A program made the translations under genes and the position numbers. Below are positions 36,483-44,956 of a stretch of 64,000 bases of DNA, one piece after another (the stretch's first letter is position 1; the number at the start of each line of letters is the position of its first letter). The notes beneath the pieces were generated by a model. That model was not told where the DNA came from. It did no database searches and was given only the letters and a program-made list of their open reading frames with translations. Origin of the DNA: Rhodococcus sp. OK302 (GTDB taxonomy: Bacteria > Actinomycetota > Actinomycetes > Mycobacteriales > Mycobacteriaceae); assembly GCF_002245895.1 (NCBI RefSeq), contig NZ_NPJZ01000001.1, positions 5,409,001-5,473,000 on the forward strand, in the 5' to 3' direction.

Positions 36483-38087
36483 CTAAGCCAGGAAAGTGTT
36501 GGCGAACTGCGGCTGACGGCCCTTTGTCCACGCAAGATCACGAACGGTGGACGCCGCTGATACCTGCGGGACCACCACGCCGATCTCGATCAGGAACAAC
36601 TCGTCGAGTAGTTGCGTTCCCAGATCGGCGTACAACTTCTTTGCTGCGTCACTCGAACCGTCCGGCACCTGCCACGCCGCCTCGGCCGCAGCAGAGTACG
36701 CCGGCGAACTGAACTTGGACGCATTGTGAGCGGCATTGAAAGGATAGGCGCTCACCGTCAATGTCGACGGAACATACTGGGCAAACGTGTGATTGGTCAA
36801 CCACAGACCCTTGAACTCGGCACCGATCAGCTGCTTGAAGAAGACGGTTGCCTCGACGGGATCCAACTCGACGGTGATTCCAGCCTCGGCAAGATTGGCC
36901 TGAACGATCTGCGCTGCCGCCTCGAAATCCGGGCTTGCGCCGGTATAGGTCAATGAAATCGTCGGCAGCGCTCCGACCTCACTCACCAACCCGCGGGCCT
37001 TCGCAACGTCACGGGTATACGTCGAGTTCTTGGCAGCGTCGTACGCCGGTGACGATTTCGGCCACGGCAGATTTACGGCGTAGCCCGTGTCGCGATAGAC
37101 CTCCGTCATGATTCGGTCTCGATCGATCGCATAGGCCAAAGCTTTTCGCGTCCGGATGTCGGTCAACCCGTCGGCGGTCACGTTGGCACCGAGATAGATC
37201 TGCAACTCAGCCCCGTCGATCGACGTCGTTTCGAAGCCACCGGTCTTGGCCAACGTCTGCGAGTCCCGGAAGGTCAACGACGCCGGAGAAACCAGCGCGA
37301 CCTGGCCGGATTTCAGCGAAGTCAGACGCGCTTGCGAATCGGGAACGATGCGCGCTTCCACCCGGTCGAGGTATGGCCGCTCAACAATCCAGTAGTTCGG
37401 GTTGCGTTCGAACGAGATTGCACTGTTCGGAGTCCGTGACACGAAGACGAACGGTCCTGTGCCGATGAAAGATTCACCGGTTATTGCCTTGTCAAACGTC
37501 TGGGAGTCGAAAATGGGTGCCAGGTCCAGCAAGTCGAAGATATTGCCGGTTCGATGCGCGAGGGTGATCACCAGGGTGTGTGGGTCCGAGGAATCGAACC
37601 CGGTGATAGCGGCGGCGGTACTTCTGAGCTGGGCGGAGAACTTGGGATCGGCGTAGGTGCGAAGCGAAAACTCCGCGTCGGCCGCGGTGAACGGTCGGCC
37701 ACTGTGGAACTTGACGTCGTCACGTAGATTCAGCGTCAGAGTAAGACCGTCATCGGAAAGCTTCCAGTCCTTGGCCAGAACAGGTTGGGGCACTACGGAA
37801 TCGAGCGGATACCGAGTCAACGTCTCGTACACGAGGCCTGAAAGTGTGACACCCGCCGCGGTGGTGCTGGTCAGCAATGCCGATGGGCTGATGTCGTCCG
37901 GGATTGCCAGCGTCAGTGTGCCGCCGCGAACCGGATTCGCGGATTCTCCTGCCCCGGAACGCTGTTCACCAACCGCCGAAGAGCACGCAGCGAGTGAACC
38001 ACTACCGAAGATTGCAAGGGCAGCGATGGCACTGCCACGGAAAAAGGCACGGCGGTCGAGGCCGGCCGTCGAAAGAGACGAGTTCAC
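36483..38087 (-). CDS. Extracellular solute-binding lipoprotein, family 5
   Basis: The 534-residue protein starts at a GTG at 38087, with aaggacc further upstream. The signal combines a twin-arginine motif (DRRAFFRG) with a lipobox (LAAC), so it is probably exported folded and lipid-anchored. The mature part shows the SBP_bac_5 pattern: 'GGTLTLAIPDDISPS', 'YETLTRYPLDS', 'DGLTLTLNLRDDVKFHSGRPFTAAD' (cited as LNLRDDVKFHSG) and 'LAYAIDRDRIM'. Family members bind oligopeptides, nickel chelates or other small organics. It heads the operon binding protein, DppB, DppC, fused ATPase, TauD dioxygenase. Confidence 0.92.
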   Translation of the reverse strand: MNSSLSTAGLDRRAFFRGSAIAALAIFGSGSLAACSSAVGEQRSGAGESANPVRGGTLTLAIPDDISPSALLTSTTAAGVTLSGLVYETLTRYPLDSVVPQPVLAKDWKLSDDGLTLTLNLRDDVKFHSGRPFTAADAEFSLRTYADPKFSAQLRSTAAAITGFDSSDPHTLVITLAHRTGNIFDLLDLAPIFDSQTFDKAITGESFIGTGPFVFVSRTPNSAISFERNPNYWIVERPYLDRVEARIVPDSQARLTSLKSGQVALVSPASLTFRDSQTLAKTGGFETTSIDGAELQIYLGANVTADGLTDIRTRKALAYAIDRDRIMTEVYRDTGYAVNLPWPKSSPAYDAAKNSTYTRDVAKARGLVSEVGALPTISLTYTGASPDFEAAAQIVQANLAEAGITVELDPVEATVFFKQLIGAEFKGLWLTNHTFAQYVPSTLTVSAYPFNAAHNASKFSSPAYSAAAEAAWQVPDGSSDAAKKLYADLGTQLLDELFLIEIGVVVPQVSAASTVRDLAWTKGRQPQFANTFLA

Positions 38088-38464
38088 GACAGTTATGGTC
38101 CTTCGTACGAGGGTCCGCAGCAGCGCACTCAGGGTGCGGGCATGCGAAACGAAATGTGTATCGTCCTGGCGGCCTCGAACACCCCGGTTCTCAAGGGGAA
38201 GTGAGGGCTACACCAGCCGGTGTGGCACTGAAGAAATCAGCGCAGACATCGCAGAGGGACGGACACGGTAAACCTTCCGGTCAGATTCAAGGCACCTGCC
38301 TTGATAGACACACTTAATCATTTCCCCCGATGCCGAGGACAGAGTTGAACTCACCGTGATCTGAACTCGTGAGTCTGCCTACCGCTCAACGGGACAGCAC
38401 CGCCGGTACCGCAAACCATCGCGATAGCGTCCGAGAAACCCGACGTCGATACCGAGGAGACACC
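38088..38464. other. Divergent promoter region of the ABC importer and SnoaL-like genes
   Basis: This 377-bp stretch separates the GTG of the binding-protein gene from the ATG at 38465. It holds no supported gene. One perfect palindrome at 38288-38303 is listed separately. The ~200 bases between that palindrome and the binding-protein gene form an unusually long leader, but I recognise no riboswitch class in it. Confidence 0.5.
38288..38303. promoter_or_regulatory. Perfect 16-bp palindrome, candidate operator
   Basis: CAAGGCA-CC-TGCCTTG has seven-base perfect arms around two bases. It lies about 200 bases upstream of the ABC importer start and 160 bases upstream of the SnoaL-like gene. A dimeric regulator could bind here; it is too compact to be a good terminator and lacks a T-run. 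Confidence 0.5.
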
Positions 38465-38890
38465 ATGCAGCCCGAAAGCCCGGCCGAGCAGATCCGAACC
38501 ACCCTCGCGCGGATCGCACACCTCGCTGACACCGGAACCGTCGAGGACTACGTCGAACAGTTCACTCACCAGGCCGAGTGGACGATGCCCGCCAACCCGG
38601 ACCGCGGATTGCCCACACAGGTACGGCGCGGCCGCGAAGAAATAGCCGCCGGCGTGCGTGAGCGTCGTAGTGCCGGCATTCAGGGTCCGGGCACGTTCAC
38701 CCGCCACGTCACCACCGCTATCGCCGTCGATGTCACCTCGGAGACAACGGCGCGCGCCGAGGCTGTGTGGACGTTCTACATCGATACCGCTACTGCACCT
38801 CGTCTGAGCGGCGTCGGGAGTTACGCCGACGAGTTCGAACGCGAGGACGGACACTGGCGACTGTCGAAGCGAGTCATCGCACGGGGCTGA
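38465..38890 (+). CDS. SnoaL/NTF2-like protein
   Basis: The 141-residue protein starts at ATG 38465, with gaggag a few bases upstream. It follows the SnoaL-like plan: an N-terminal helix (IRTTLARIAHLADTGTVEDYVEQF), cited as LARIAHLADTG, then AEWTMP, a helix containing RRGREEIAAG, and curved strands ending 'YADEFEREDGHWRLSKRVI'. The fold forms a cone-shaped pocket used by isomerases, dehydratases and binding proteins; the activity here is unknown. Its stop is three bases from the stop of the converging secreted-protein gene. Confidence 0.85.
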   Translation: MQPESPAEQIRTTLARIAHLADTGTVEDYVEQFTHQAEWTMPANPDRGLPTQVRRGREEIAAGVRERRSAGIQGPGTFTRHVTTAIAVDVTSETTARAEAVWTFYIDTATAPRLSGVGSYADEFEREDGHWRLSKRVIARG

Positions 38891-38893
38891 CGG

Positions 38894-39127
38894 TCAGTCC
38901 TCCTCACCGGTGATCATCTCGCACCAGTCTTCGACCTGATCGATCCCTTCGTCAGCCCACTCCGGGCTGTTGTCCTCCAGGGTGTCGAATACATTTTCGC
39001 AGGTCAGAGCATTCGGTAGGCTTCCCCCATTTTCAGGTTCCGAGACTTCTGCCGACGCCGGAGTTACGGGGCCGACAACCAGCGCTACTGCCACCGCTCC
39101 TGTCCCGACCAGGCTTTTCACACGCAT
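38894..39127 (-). CDS. Small secreted acidic protein
   Basis: The 77-residue protein starts at ATG 39127, preceded by ggaggag. A Sec signal (MRVKSLVGTGAVAVALVVG, cleavage after ASA near residue 26) leads to a ~50-residue acidic mature chain with two cysteines (LTCENVFDTL and WCEMITG), which could form one disulfide. No family is recognised. It lies 58 bp after the kinase-like gene and may be the last gene of the large minus-strand run, or separate. Confidence 0.65.
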   Translation of the reverse strand: MRVKSLVGTGAVAVALVVGPVTPASAEVSEPENGGSLPNALTCENVFDTLEDNSPEWADEGIDQVEDWCEMITGEED

Positions 39128-39185
39128 GATGACGCTCCTCCACACTTGCCGAGGTTCTCGGAGTACCCGGAGCCAGTCGCGTTAT

Positions 39186-40685
39186 TCACCTCGATCGCGC
39201 GTTTACGACTCTTGACGCCAGTGATTGCACTCGACTGACCAGCATCGCCGCGGATGTCCGGAGGTCGCGCCCGGCGCGTACTCCGCCCCGAACTTCGGTG
39301 TCCGCGGCACGCATGACGTCGTCGATGACTGACGTCAACCCCTGCCAGTCCACCTGTTCCAGCGCCACTCCTGCCGACGCGAACTGAGGAAGATCGGGCA
39401 ACGGTGGCAACTGCGGCGACGCTACAGCGTCGAAACCTCCGTCGAGCCAGCTGAATTCCGCGCCCTCCACAACTCTGTCCGACAGGATCGTCGAATCGAG
39501 TCCGGTCATCGCCTTTTCGACGCCACCAAGTTCGGGAACTTCCACAAAACGCACGGTCGGCGGATCGAACGCGTACACAACGTCACTCAACCGCTCGGTG
39601 GTGCCGTGGCGATTCGACGCTGTCAACCGGAACTGTCCCGACTGTTTGAGCATGAGCCGATGTTTCGACTCGCTGATATCGAGCTTGTGCACCTCGCCCC
39701 ACGGAGTTTCGAGCACAAGCTCTCGATATCCTGCAGCGTGCCAGGTGAATTCGATGTACTGATTGCGCAGACCATGTCCGGGAACTGCGCCGAACATGCC
39801 GATGGACGGTGGTGTCGTCAGTGACATGATCTGGCTGTAGAAGTACTCGTACCAGTCCAGTGCACTCGGGCGAAGTTCACTGGTACCGCCGAGTCCGTTC
39901 TCGAACAACACAATTCCGTCGTGATCGATTCGCCCCGACAGCGCAGCCAGCACCGTGCTCCGGTCACCGTCGACTCCCAGAATATCGCGGAACATCACCG
40001 CCAACTTGTATCGGTCCGTGCCGATATCCTGAACCGACTGCCCCCGAACAGATTCGGGTGGCCTCATACCCGGAGCGTGAATGTCCGGGACACTGCTTCT
40101 CGAAGTGCCGCTCGACGTGCATTCCGACGCAAGCAGAACAACATCAATCGGATCGCTACTCCACACCACCCGGAGTGGGCCGATGTCGCCGAACACGACA
40201 TCACGAGAATGCAGGAAGTGAACGGCGCGAGCAATCTGAGCACAGTAGGTCATTCGCGAGACGATGTCCTCAGGTTCGACAACAAGCGAAGCCTCGACGG
40301 CGCGCGCGTGGGCGGGGCGGTTGAGCCAGTCCAGAGTTCTGGCCACCTTCGCCTGCCCTGAATGTGGAGTGTGAAGACTTTCTTCGAATCGCGAGGGGAG
40401 AATACCGGTGATGTAACCCACTGCAGCACCGTGGGATTCAACAATTTCGAGCGGCCACAGAAACATCGAGTCGAGGGTGCGTCGATCCTTGTCGGACAGT
40501 CGCCGACGAAACTTGATCAACTCCCGGATGTTCTCCTCCGACCCGGAACGGCCAGGGACGAAGTCGCGGTACAGACAGCGGAAACCTCGACCGACACCCT
40601 TGGGTGCCTTGATCTCGGAAACCGGGAAGCCCTCCGGCACTTCAAGGGTCCGCAGGATGGACAGATCGGCCAGTTCGATACTCAT
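39186..40685 (-). CDS. Divergent protein-kinase-fold protein (probable pseudokinase)
   Basis: The 499-residue protein shows a kinase-like plan in its first ~270 residues. YCAQIARAVHFLHSRDVVFGDIGPLRVV occupies the place of the helix and catalytic loop (cited around HSRDVVFGDIG): the 'HRDxKxxN' core has become FGDIGPLR. The next strand VVLLASECTS replaces the DFG region, and 'PPESVRG...GTDRYKLAVMFRDIL' matches the APE and F-helix region. Catalytic Lys and Asn are not obvious, so activity is doubtful. The C-terminal ~230 residues are beta-rich (IEFTWHAAGYRELVLETPWGEV) like an Ig-type domain. Kinase-like genes accompany TerD/VWA gene clusters, so a signalling or scaffold role is plausible. Confidence 0.68.
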   Translation of the reverse strand: MSIELADLSILRTLEVPEGFPVSEIKAPKGVGRGFRCLYRDFVPGRSGSEENIRELIKFRRRLSDKDRRTLDSMFLWPLEIVESHGAAVGYITGILPSRFEESLHTPHSGQAKVARTLDWLNRPAHARAVEASLVVEPEDIVSRMTYCAQIARAVHFLHSRDVVFGDIGPLRVVWSSDPIDVVLLASECTSSGTSRSSVPDIHAPGMRPPESVRGQSVQDIGTDRYKLAVMFRDILGVDGDRSTVLAALSGRIDHDGIVLFENGLGGTSELRPSALDWYEYFYSQIMSLTTPPSIGMFGAVPGHGLRNQYIEFTWHAAGYRELVLETPWGEVHKLDISESKHRLMLKQSGQFRLTASNRHGTTERLSDVVYAFDPPTVRFVEVPELGGVEKAMTGLDSTILSDRVVEGAEFSWLDGGFDAVASPQLPPLPDLPQFASAGVALEQVDWQGLTSVIDDVMRAADTEVRGGVRAGRDLRTSAAMLVSRVQSLASRVVNARSR

Positions 40686-40718
40686 GACGCCAACTTCCGA
40701 CAGAGACCTTCAACGACC

Positions 40719-41297
40719 TCAGGAGACCACATACCCCAGTCCTCTCATTGCCGCACTCAGGGCTGTACTCTCGATCAATTCCGCACACGTTTCCGCCGGA
40801 CCCCCAACGGCGGCACGTACTAGCCCCCGACAGATCTCGACAAATAGTTCCGGCGACAACGACGGATCGGCCACTGTTCGACGCGTCCGCGAAACCTGGC
40901 TGTGGTGCACTGAGAAAAGGGAATCGAGCGCATCCTCCCCCACCAACCACACCAGCAGTGGAGCCTGCGAATCTACTTCCAGACTCTCCAGGTTCTGCGT
41001 GATCGCTGCACCCGTACCGACCACAATCGACAGCACTCGGGTGGCCGGAATTCCGTCGTACATCTGTCCATGCCGATAGTCGGCACGACTGTCGAAATAC
41101 ACAGCGCCGCCCCGTCCACCGGTAGCGGCAACCTCCAGCAGATCCACCAGAATCGGCCGACGGGCAAACTCGTCGTTCATCCATTTCGTCAGTGGCACAA
41201 TATATTCAAGTTCCGAAGGGCTGATGAGTCCGCCCAGCGCAACACGAATGTCGATCCTCACCCGAAAGATCGGTTCAATCTCGAGGCCGGCAGTCAC
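40719..41297 (-). CDS. Hypothetical protein of the tubulin/GTPase/TerD cluster
   Basis: The 192-residue protein starts at a GTG that overlaps the DUF4407 gene stop (GTGA). Its first half holds alternating strands and an 'VYFDSRADYRHGQ' turn; the centre 'RVLSIVVGTGAAITQNLESLEV' looks like a Rossmann-like alpha/beta unit. The C-terminal helices are acidic. I recognise no family. Strict coupling argues that it is a real component of the cluster. Confidence 0.66.
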   Translation of the reverse strand: MTAGLEIEPIFRVRIDIRVALGGLISPSELEYIVPLTKWMNDEFARRPILVDLLEVAATGGRGGAVYFDSRADYRHGQMYDGIPATRVLSIVVGTGAAITQNLESLEVDSQAPLLVWLVGEDALDSLFSVHHSQVSRTRRTVADPSLSPELFVEICRGLVRAAVGGPAETCAELIESTALSAAMRGLGYVVS

Positions 41298-42937
41298 GGC
41301 TGCATCGTGTCCGGCCGCGGCAGATGCGACGCCTGATCAGCAGCCCAGTTCGTCTCGGACATCCAGTGCGGCAGCGGCCCGGCTGCATGCGCTGTGCCCG
41401 CCACGGGGTTCTGCGGGTAGCTGCCTCCGACGTAGGCGGCCGTTACCGTCTCACGCTCGGGGGATGCCGCCGGCTTGTCGAGCACCACACGGCTCGACGG
41501 CGCCGCCGCCTGAGCAAACGTATCTGCTTCTCGCTGCCTCGACCGCTCGGGCTGCGTGTCACTTGCCGGACGCACCTGCCCAGCCCCGACCAGTCCGCGC
41601 TCCCATTCACGAAGACGCTCCGAAGACACCCGCTTGGCGTGACGGCTCCACTGTTCGAGCGCCTCGTCGACAACTTCGGCCTGATGCGCCACAACGGTTT
41701 CGTTGACCTTGAGGACTGTTTCCTGCTGTTTGCTGATCCGATCCTGTTCGGCCTCGAACTCAGCATCTCGTCGAAGTTCACTCACGCGCTTGCGGGTATC
41801 GATAACCTCGGTCGCGTCGCGTTTTTCTTCCTCTTCAAACGCTTCGACCAATTCGTCGTAGGCCGTTCGCGTGCCCGCATTGGACATCACCTTGAACAGA
41901 ACGGGCAGAAGTTCGACAAGCATGAAAAGGATCGAGACCGCCATATGTGCCATACCGGCGGTGCCGTCGCTACCCGACAGATCGTTGAGAGCCTTGAGCC
42001 TGGCAATGATTCCGGTGTTGGCCTGTTCGAGGGCGTACGAGCCGTTCTGCGCACTGTCGACCTGTGAACGCAGCGTCTCGACGGTCTTCTCGACAATCGG
42101 CAGATCGTTCTCTGCATCGGCGACGGCCCTCTTGCTCTCCTCGAGGAGTACTCCCTTGAGGCGCTCGATGACAGCGGCCTTCTCACCTTCCTTGACTGCT
42201 ATCTGGTCGAGAGTGCCCTGCCACAACTTTTCGGCATCGTCTGCAAGCCTCTTCTTTTCGACACACAACGCTGCACATCCCGCCACACCGGTGCCGGCCG
42301 AACCCTCTTCTTCCTGAAGGGCCCGCGTGCGCGTAGCATCGTAATCCGCCTTCTGCTTGGCGGCAGTCACCTCGAGCTTGTCGATCTCCGCTTGAACCAG
42401 GCCAACCTCCGGATTGACAGCCGGATCCGCGGTAGGTCCGGCATTGATCAGCGCACGCATTTGGGCCAGCTCGGCTTCGGCTTCGGTCAGATCCGAACTC
42501 AACGTCGAATCCTTGAGTCCCGTACGCAACTCTTCCTGCGACGTAAGGATGTTGCGGTTGAGCTGAGTTTCGATTTCACTCTCGAACACCTTGAGCATCA
42601 ACGGCGTCGAGATGACAAAGCCGATGACGATGGCCAGGACAACTCGGGGCAACGCCAGCATCAGACTGCGGCCGATACGCTTTTCGCCGGAGAGTCCGAT
42701 CACCAACAACCTGTCGAGGTTGAGAATCGCCAGGCCCCACACCAAACCGCCTGCAATAGCAGTCCATCCGGTCGCAATGCCGGTTATCGACAGCGCATAG
42801 GCAGCCGAAATCGTGGCAAATCCCGCCGTCGTCAACAACACCGCACCCATCGCGGTCTGCTTCGCTACCGAGCCCGGAAGTTTCTCCAGGACGTCGACGC
42901 GAGAGCCCGCCAAGCGCGCAAGAAAATACTTTTTCAT
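41294..42937 (-). CDS. DUF4407 membrane protein with coiled coil
   Basis: The protein has 547 residues if the ATG at 42937 is used; a TTG at 42952 is an alternative. Three membrane helices lie within residues ~30-115 and a fourth near 330-350 (HMAVSILFMLVELLPVLF). Between them is a long charged coiled coil (EAEAELAQMRALINAG ... KEGEKAAVIERLKGVLLEESKRAV, residues ~130-310) with one Cys-rich spot (CAALC), the plan of DUF4407. A second coiled coil and a Pro-rich tail follow in the cytoplasm. It may anchor the cluster's cytosolic GTPase/tubulin machinery to the membrane. Confidence 0.84.
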   Translation of the reverse strand: MKKYFLARLAGSRVDVLEKLPGSVAKQTAMGAVLLTTAGFATISAAYALSITGIATGWTAIAGGLVWGLAILNLDRLLVIGLSGEKRIGRSLMLALPRVVLAIVIGFVISTPLMLKVFESEIETQLNRNILTSQEELRTGLKDSTLSSDLTEAEAELAQMRALINAGPTADPAVNPEVGLVQAEIDKLEVTAAKQKADYDATRTRALQEEEGSAGTGVAGCAALCVEKKRLADDAEKLWQGTLDQIAVKEGEKAAVIERLKGVLLEESKRAVADAENDLPIVEKTVETLRSQVDSAQNGSYALEQANTGIIARLKALNDLSGSDGTAGMAHMAVSILFMLVELLPVLFKVMSNAGTRTAYDELVEAFEEEEKRDATEVIDTRKRVSELRRDAEFEAEQDRISKQQETVLKVNETVVAHQAEVVDEALEQWSRHAKRVSSERLREWERGLVGAGQVRPASDTQPERSRQREADTFAQAAAPSSRVVLDKPAASPERETVTAAYVGGSYPQNPVAGTAHAAGPLPHWMSETNWAADQASHLPRPDTMQP

Positions 42938-42976
42938 ATCGATCCATTTCAAGTCTACGAGAAGAGATATCGAGGG

Positions 42977-43591
42977 CTATGTATTCGACTGACCGAATCT
43001 GGCCAATGTGAGGGGAAAAAGAATGTAAATCATCGTGAGGGACAACAACATCGGCAAGGCCGTCGACATCTGCCACATCCGCGCGTACCCGACAAACGAG
43101 TAGCACGAATCGGCGACTACCGGTCCGGTGAACGACTGAATGGTCTGACAGGGACCGTATGACGGCCACGTCGGGGTGGAACCGTAAATTGCCTGCGGTG
43201 TTGTCGCGCCCTGCCAACCGTCGGTCATCTCCGCCATGACCGACGGAGCGGCCATCGCCGTGAGGTCGCCTCGAAAGAACACTTGCACGGCCGGCACCGA
43301 AAGCAGTGCTGCAACAACGACTATCAGTACGTACGCAGTGACCTGATACCGGCGACCAGGTGCCGCACCCGGACTGATACTTCCCAGCCTGGATCGGATC
43401 CGGCGGTGTAGTTTTTGCACAGTGAACGGCGCGATCACTGCAACGACATATCCGAGCGGCCTCCAGAGAATCGACCCCAGGGCGATCGCCGAGAGCACAG
43501 GCATCATCGTCACCACCAGCAACGACGCAGAGTACGGATCGGTCAGCAGTCCTCGTAGATCGGCGGTGCGGCGGGAAGCAAGTTCAATCAC
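42977..43591 (-). CDS. Multi-pass membrane protein of the cluster
   Basis: The 204-residue protein starts at a GTG overlapping the stop of the TerD-domain gene (GTGA). Four hydrophobic segments are visible: ASLLVVTMMPVLSAIALGSIL with a following LGYVVAVIAPF, then AYVLIVVVAALLSVPAV, and MLLSLTMIYILFPLTLA at the end. A ~65-residue loop before the last helix holds two cysteines (GPCQTI, DSCYSF) and may face outside. It matches no family I know. Confidence 0.7.
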   Translation of the reverse strand: MIELASRRTADLRGLLTDPYSASLLVVTMMPVLSAIALGSILWRPLGYVVAVIAPFTVQKLHRRIRSRLGSISPGAAPGRRYQVTAYVLIVVVAALLSVPAVQVFFRGDLTAMAAPSVMAEMTDGWQGATTPQAIYGSTPTWPSYGPCQTIQSFTGPVVADSCYSFVGYARMWQMSTALPMLLSLTMIYILFPLTLARFGQSNT

Positions 43592-44952
43592 CCGTGGCCG
43601 TCCACGACAACGCCATATGACGTCGCGAGTTCCGCGAGACCTCCGTCGTAGCCCTGCCACACCGATCGCACTCGCCAGCGGCCGGCCCTCATGTAGAACT
43701 CACCGACGATCATCGCCTGTTCCGTGGTGCCGTGCACGCACGCCGAGTCGACGATCGGAACTTCGTTGTCCGTCAGCACCATTCGTAGCGGATTCAATTG
43801 ACTGAACGAACCGCTACCGGTGATGACGACCCCCAGTGCCACGCGGTGATACCGCGGGGCGAGGGCACCGAAATCGATGTCTACACGTTGAGTGTCGGGC
43901 GCTAGCGTGGCAAGTTTGACCGCTCCACCGCCGCCCACCGGCGTGTTGTAGAAGACAAAATCCTGGTCGCCGTTGACTTTTCGATTCTCGTCGAGGAGAA
44001 AAGCAACGAGGTCGACGTCCAAAAAGTTCGATGGTGGCTGTGTCCAGGAGACCGAGCATCCCCAGCGCAGAGAGTCCGGCGATAAATCGACCGCTTCACC
44101 CATGACAATCGTGCGGAGCTCCGGTTGCACCCCAACCAGATTGGGCGCAGGTTGGGGTGCTGGAACCATTTCCGGCAACCTGATCAATGGTTCCGGTGTG
44201 TGCAATATCGGCTCGGGAGCAGGCCCGGCGGTCAATCGATCCCGCCACGCAACCGCTGCGTCACGACCTAAACCGCCGGCAACTGCGCCGACCGCGAGGT
44301 TGAGCATCTCGGTCTGTTCGACCAACGCCCACGGTGAGTGCGCCCGGATAACCTCGGCTGCGCTTCCCATCGACTCATGCATCTCCGGCGATGACGCTAC
44401 GGCCATTGCCAAGGGCCACAACCGATGCACTCTTACACTCGCAAATTTCTTGTCGATGGATTCCTGAAGGTCGAGCGCGGCGTGGGCCGTCTCCGAATCG
44501 ACTAGTACGGCCTCGGCCAGAAGTGAAGCCTGTGTCACGGTCACGGATGTCCCGCGCTCGGTTTGATGCGGATCGACCGACATCTCACCCAAGCTGCAGT
44601 TGTCGTCCTCCCCGATCACTACGGCGCCGGATCCGGCCCAGAGAGCCAGACTCGACACGGGAACCGTGATCAGATGTCTGTCAGTGCCCACCTGAGCCGG
44701 ATCCACGGCGTGCTGCCAACGGAATTCGTCCGCGGAACTGGGTGCGCCGAGCATCGATACGGCGCCACTCCACAGCCGTCCGACCGGCAAGTCCCGCACG
44801 CCGAGAACAACAACCGGACCGCCGGTCAGCGACGCCTCGACCGCGTCGAGCAGCAGACTCAGTACACCCGTTCGCCACGTACCGGGTTCGAGGAGAAAGT
44901 CGAGGATCTCCGCGCGCGTTACCGCACTCAGGCTCGGATCCGATTGAGTCAT
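43588..44952 (-). CDS. GAP1-M-like/TerD fusion protein
   Basis: The 454-residue protein starts at ATG 44952, four bases after the GTPase gene. The first ~220 residues parallel the middle of the 981-residue GAP1-like protein in this cluster: 'ILDFLLEPGTWRTGVLSLLLDAV' against 'VVEFILDPDVWRIGVLCVLLDAV', followed by VVVLGV in both. A Pro-rich linker (~240-270) leads to a C-terminal TerD domain with VDLVAFLLDENRKVNGDQDFVFYN and GGGAVKL (cited in parts). TerD binds calcium and is linked to tellurite and phage resistance. The fusion ties the GTPase-associated module physically to the Ter network. Confidence 0.84.
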   Translation of the reverse strand: MTQSDPSLSAVTRAEILDFLLEPGTWRTGVLSLLLDAVEASLTGGPVVVLGVRDLPVGRLWSGAVSMLGAPSSADEFRWQHAVDPAQVGTDRHLITVPVSSLALWAGSGAVVIGEDDNCSLGEMSVDPHQTERGTSVTVTQASLLAEAVLVDSETAHAALDLQESIDKKFASVRVHRLWPLAMAVASSPEMHESMGSAAEVIRAHSPWALVEQTEMLNLAVGAVAGGLGRDAAVAWRDRLTAGPAPEPILHTPEPLIRLPEMVPAPQPAPNLVGVQPELRTIVMGEAVDLSPDSLRWGCSVSWTQPPSNFLDVDLVAFLLDENRKVNGDQDFVFYNTPVGGGGAVKLATLAPDTQRVDIDFGALAPRYHRVALGVVITGSGSFSQLNPLRMVLTDNEVPIVDSACVHGTTEQAMIVGEFYMRAGRWRVRSVWQGYDGGLAELATSYGVVVDGHG

Positions 44953-44956
44953 GACG

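Noticed and set aside
38088..38330. Riboswitch in the long leader of the ABC importer operon
   Set aside because: I looked for SAM, cobalamin and other core patterns and could not align any; only a short palindrome is supportable.
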